From NCBI GenBank assembly GCA_030672485.1, contig DAOVGH010000027.1, positions 1-26,003 of the forward strand: 26,003 bases of DNA, in the 5' to 3' direction. Shown piece after piece: positions 25,305 through 26,003 of the stretch. Below the pieces are notes generated by a model. That model searched no databases, was not told where the DNA came from, and saw only the letters and a list, made by a program, of their open reading frames with translations. Each line of letters opens with the position of its first letter. Position 1 is the stretch's first letter. The position numbers and the translations under genes are program-made. This DNA is from Desulfobacterales bacterium. Lineage in GTDB: Bacteria > Desulfobacterota > DSM-4660 > Desulfatiglandales > B25-G16.

Positions 25305-25481
25305 CTAGTCTATCCTGATTATCTTTACGTGCTTGCCGACCCAATCCGGTGGAAGATATATCCGGCCACTGTTACCGCTCAGTTTTACCTCTTTTGCGAG
25401 CATCTCCTCACCAAAGATCTCAAATTTCACCTTTTTTGTGTCCTGGACTCTAGCTGCCAAGTTTTTTCTTCTATTGTTCAT
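25305..25481 (-). CDS. DUF2080/AbrB-like small protein (58 aa), first gene of the reductase operon
   Basis: This 58-aa basic protein begins MNNRRKNLAARVQDTKKV and contains the motif VKLSGNSGRIYLPPDWVGKH. The GNSGRIYLPxxWxGK pattern is what I recognise from DUF2080, described in archaea as a transposon-associated small protein, and it resembles the swapped-hairpin AbrB/MazE DNA-binding fold. No transposase is visible nearby. It lies just downstream of a strong minus-strand promoter, directly upstream of the GNAT gene, and a 9-bp repeat (ATGTAACTA) overlaps its start region, so an autoregulatory DNA-binding role is a fair inference. No clear Shine-Dalgarno sequence is visible before the ATG. 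Confidence 0.75.
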   Translation of the reverse strand: MNNRRKNLAARVQDTKKVKFEIFGEEMLAKEVKLSGNSGRIYLPPDWVGKHVKIIRID

Positions 25482-25483
25482 CT

Positions 25484-25541
25484 ATGTAACTAAGACTCCT
25501 AATTCCCACAATGTGATTATAATTTAGCTATAATGTAACTA
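25484..25541. repeat. Paired 9-bp repeats at the reductase operon promoter
   Basis: ATGTAACTA occurs at 25484-25492 and 25533-25541. One copy lies in the promoter spacer, the other just before the first start codon. Between them ATTATA-N7-TATAAT forms an inverted repeat (about 25516-25534) overlapping the -10 region. This looks like an operator. Confidence 0.45.
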
Positions 25542-25556
25542 CATTAGCCTTGTCAA
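25527..25556 (-). promoter_or_regulatory. Promoter of the aryl-CoA reductase operon
   Basis: On the minus strand, a perfect TTGACA (25551-25556) is followed after 18 bp by TATAGC (25527-25532). It points into the DUF2080-like gene about 40 nt away and would transcribe the whole operon. Confidence 0.6.
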
Positions 25557-25576
25557 CAAAAAAATAAAAAAAATAA

Positions 25577-25619
25577 TTTGGATCCCTTTTAACGTATTAA
25601 GGTAACCCTTTTGGATCCC
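25577..25619. repeat. 10-bp direct repeat between divergent promoters
   Basis: TTTGGATCCC occurs at 25577-25586 and 25610-25619, 33 bp apart (about three helical turns), between the two divergent promoters. This is a candidate activator binding-site pair. Confidence 0.5.
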
Positions 25620-25641
25620 ACTAGAATGCGAATCATTTTCC

Positions 25642-25670
25642 TTGACTTAAATTAGAAGAAAAGAATAAAT
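25642..25670 (+). promoter_or_regulatory. Promoter of the crotonase-family gene
   Basis: TTGACT (25642-25647), a 17-bp spacer and ATAAAT (25665-25670) face the + strand gene. A hairpin (25691-25709) lies in the predicted leader. Confidence 0.45.
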
Positions 25671-25690
25671 ACACCCTATTAGGAGGGATG

Positions 25691-25709
25691 CGCTCAAGGG
25701 TTTTGAGCG
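25691..25709 (+). other. Hairpin in the leader of the crotonase-family gene
   Basis: CGCTCAA (25691-25697) and TTGAGCG (25703-25709) pair perfectly with a 5-nt loop. It lies inside a possible 20-codon frame (25688-25750) that ends just before the start codon of the downstream gene. No T-tract follows. Confidence 0.4.
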
Positions 25710-25753
25710 TTGAAGCAAGTATTCTTAATTATTTGGAGGTAAAGGAGTGAGCC

Positions 25754-26003
25754 ATGTCTTATGAAACCATTATCTATGAGGTGGAGGAAAATATTGCCGT
25801 CATCAAATTTAACCGGCCCAAGGTCTTAAATGCTATCAATCGGACACTGATACAGGAGCTGAAGGATGCCGTGGAGAGGGTTGCCGCCGATAAATCCATA
25901 AAGGTCCTTATCCTGACGGGAACTGGGGATAAGGCCTTTATTTCAGGGGCAGATATAGCCTTGATGAGGGGTTTTACCCCATTAGAGGGCAGGGCCTTCT
26001 CAA
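25754..26003 (+). CDS. Enoyl-CoA hydratase/isomerase (crotonase) family protein, 3' end outside window
   Basis: The first 83 residues are visible. IAVIKFNRPKVLNAINRTL and VLILTGTGDKAFISGADIALM are the crotonase-fold oxyanion-hole segments. Expected reaction: hydration or related chemistry on an acyl-CoA double bond. It could be a general beta-oxidation crotonase; I see no specific sign of the dienoyl-CoA hydratase or oxo-hydrolase that act after benzoyl-CoA reductase. AGGAG (25743-25747) lies 6 nt before the ATG. It is divergent from the reductase operon. Confidence 0.9.
   Translation, partial: MSYETIIYEVEENIAVIKFNRPKVLNAINRTLIQELKDAVERVAADKSIKVLILTGTGDKAFISGADIALMRGFTPLEGRAFS

Noticed and set aside
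25688..25750. 20-codon leader peptide before the crotonase gene
   Set aside because: The AGGAGGG directly abuts the ATG with no spacing and the peptide has no regulatory-codon run; kept only as a remark in the hairpin entry.
1..26003. CRISPR arrays, insertion sequences, prophage or integron features
   Set aside because: No regularly spaced repeats, transposase, integrase or terminal inverted repeats were seen; the DUF2080-like gene is the only mobile-element-associated family hint.

Overview
The window reads as chromosomal DNA of an anaerobic, Gram-negative bacterium, most likely a member of the Desulfobacterota (former Deltaproteobacteria). This is inferred from gene content: an ATP-dependent aryl-CoA reductase operon, selenocysteine genes (tRNA-Sec and selA), heptose and rhamnose sugar genes, and a class I adenylate cyclase. 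It is not based on a database match. Coding density is high, and I see no insertion sequence, phage module or CRISPR array.

Layout. (1) 1-3043, +: 5'-truncated class I adenylate cyclase-like protein with a pentapeptide-repeat N-terminal region. (2) 3069-5182: gpmA (-), the tRNA-Sec gene selC (+) behind a perfect-consensus promoter, and an rfbD-like dTDP-4-dehydrorhamnose reductase (-). (3) 5539-8887, +: glucose-6-phosphate isomerase, a membrane-anchored M23 peptidase and an 83-aa unknown protein that overlaps the end of uvrB tail to tail. (4) 8873-14616, -: a run transcribed gmhA, deoxyhypusine-synthase-like protein, ispF, cysS, uvrB. (5) 14617-16988: a 489-bp non-coding stretch, an HU-family gene (+), selA (-) and tRNA-His (+). 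(6) 17074-25481, -: the most notable block. It is a tightly packed operon starting with a 58-aa DUF2080/AbrB-like protein, then a GNAT acetyltransferase, then four subunits of a benzoyl-CoA reductase-family enzyme (order bzdN-O-P-Q), a 2[4Fe-4S] ferredoxin (bzdM-like) and an 837-aa Fe-S/FAD/NAD(P) oxidoreductase (bzdV-like); an M50 protease gene follows. (7) 25754-end, +: the start of a crotonase-family gene, divergent from the operon across a repeat-rich regulatory region.

How the main system would work: the oxidoreductase takes electrons from a pyridine nucleotide and reduces the ferredoxin. The ferredoxin feeds the two ATP-hydrolysing activase subunits (P and Q), which drive low-potential electrons into the N/O catalytic pair to reduce the aromatic ring of an aryl-CoA. 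The gene order matches my recollection of the bzd cluster of Azoarcus (bzdNOPQM...V). This is notable because obligate anaerobes of this type usually use the ATP-independent class II (Bam) enzyme. The real substrate (benzoyl-CoA, tetrahydronaphthoyl-CoA or another aryl-CoA) cannot be read from the sequence.

Other points of interest: a degenerate GIY-YIG-like tail on the oxidoreductase, a deoxyhypusine-synthase-fold protein without the usual catalytic-lysine motif, the unusual cyclase architecture, and several operator-like repeats in intergenic DNA. Several starts were moved from the longest frame because a clear ribosome binding site supports an internal start (selA, bzdN, bzdM, ispF, M50 protease).
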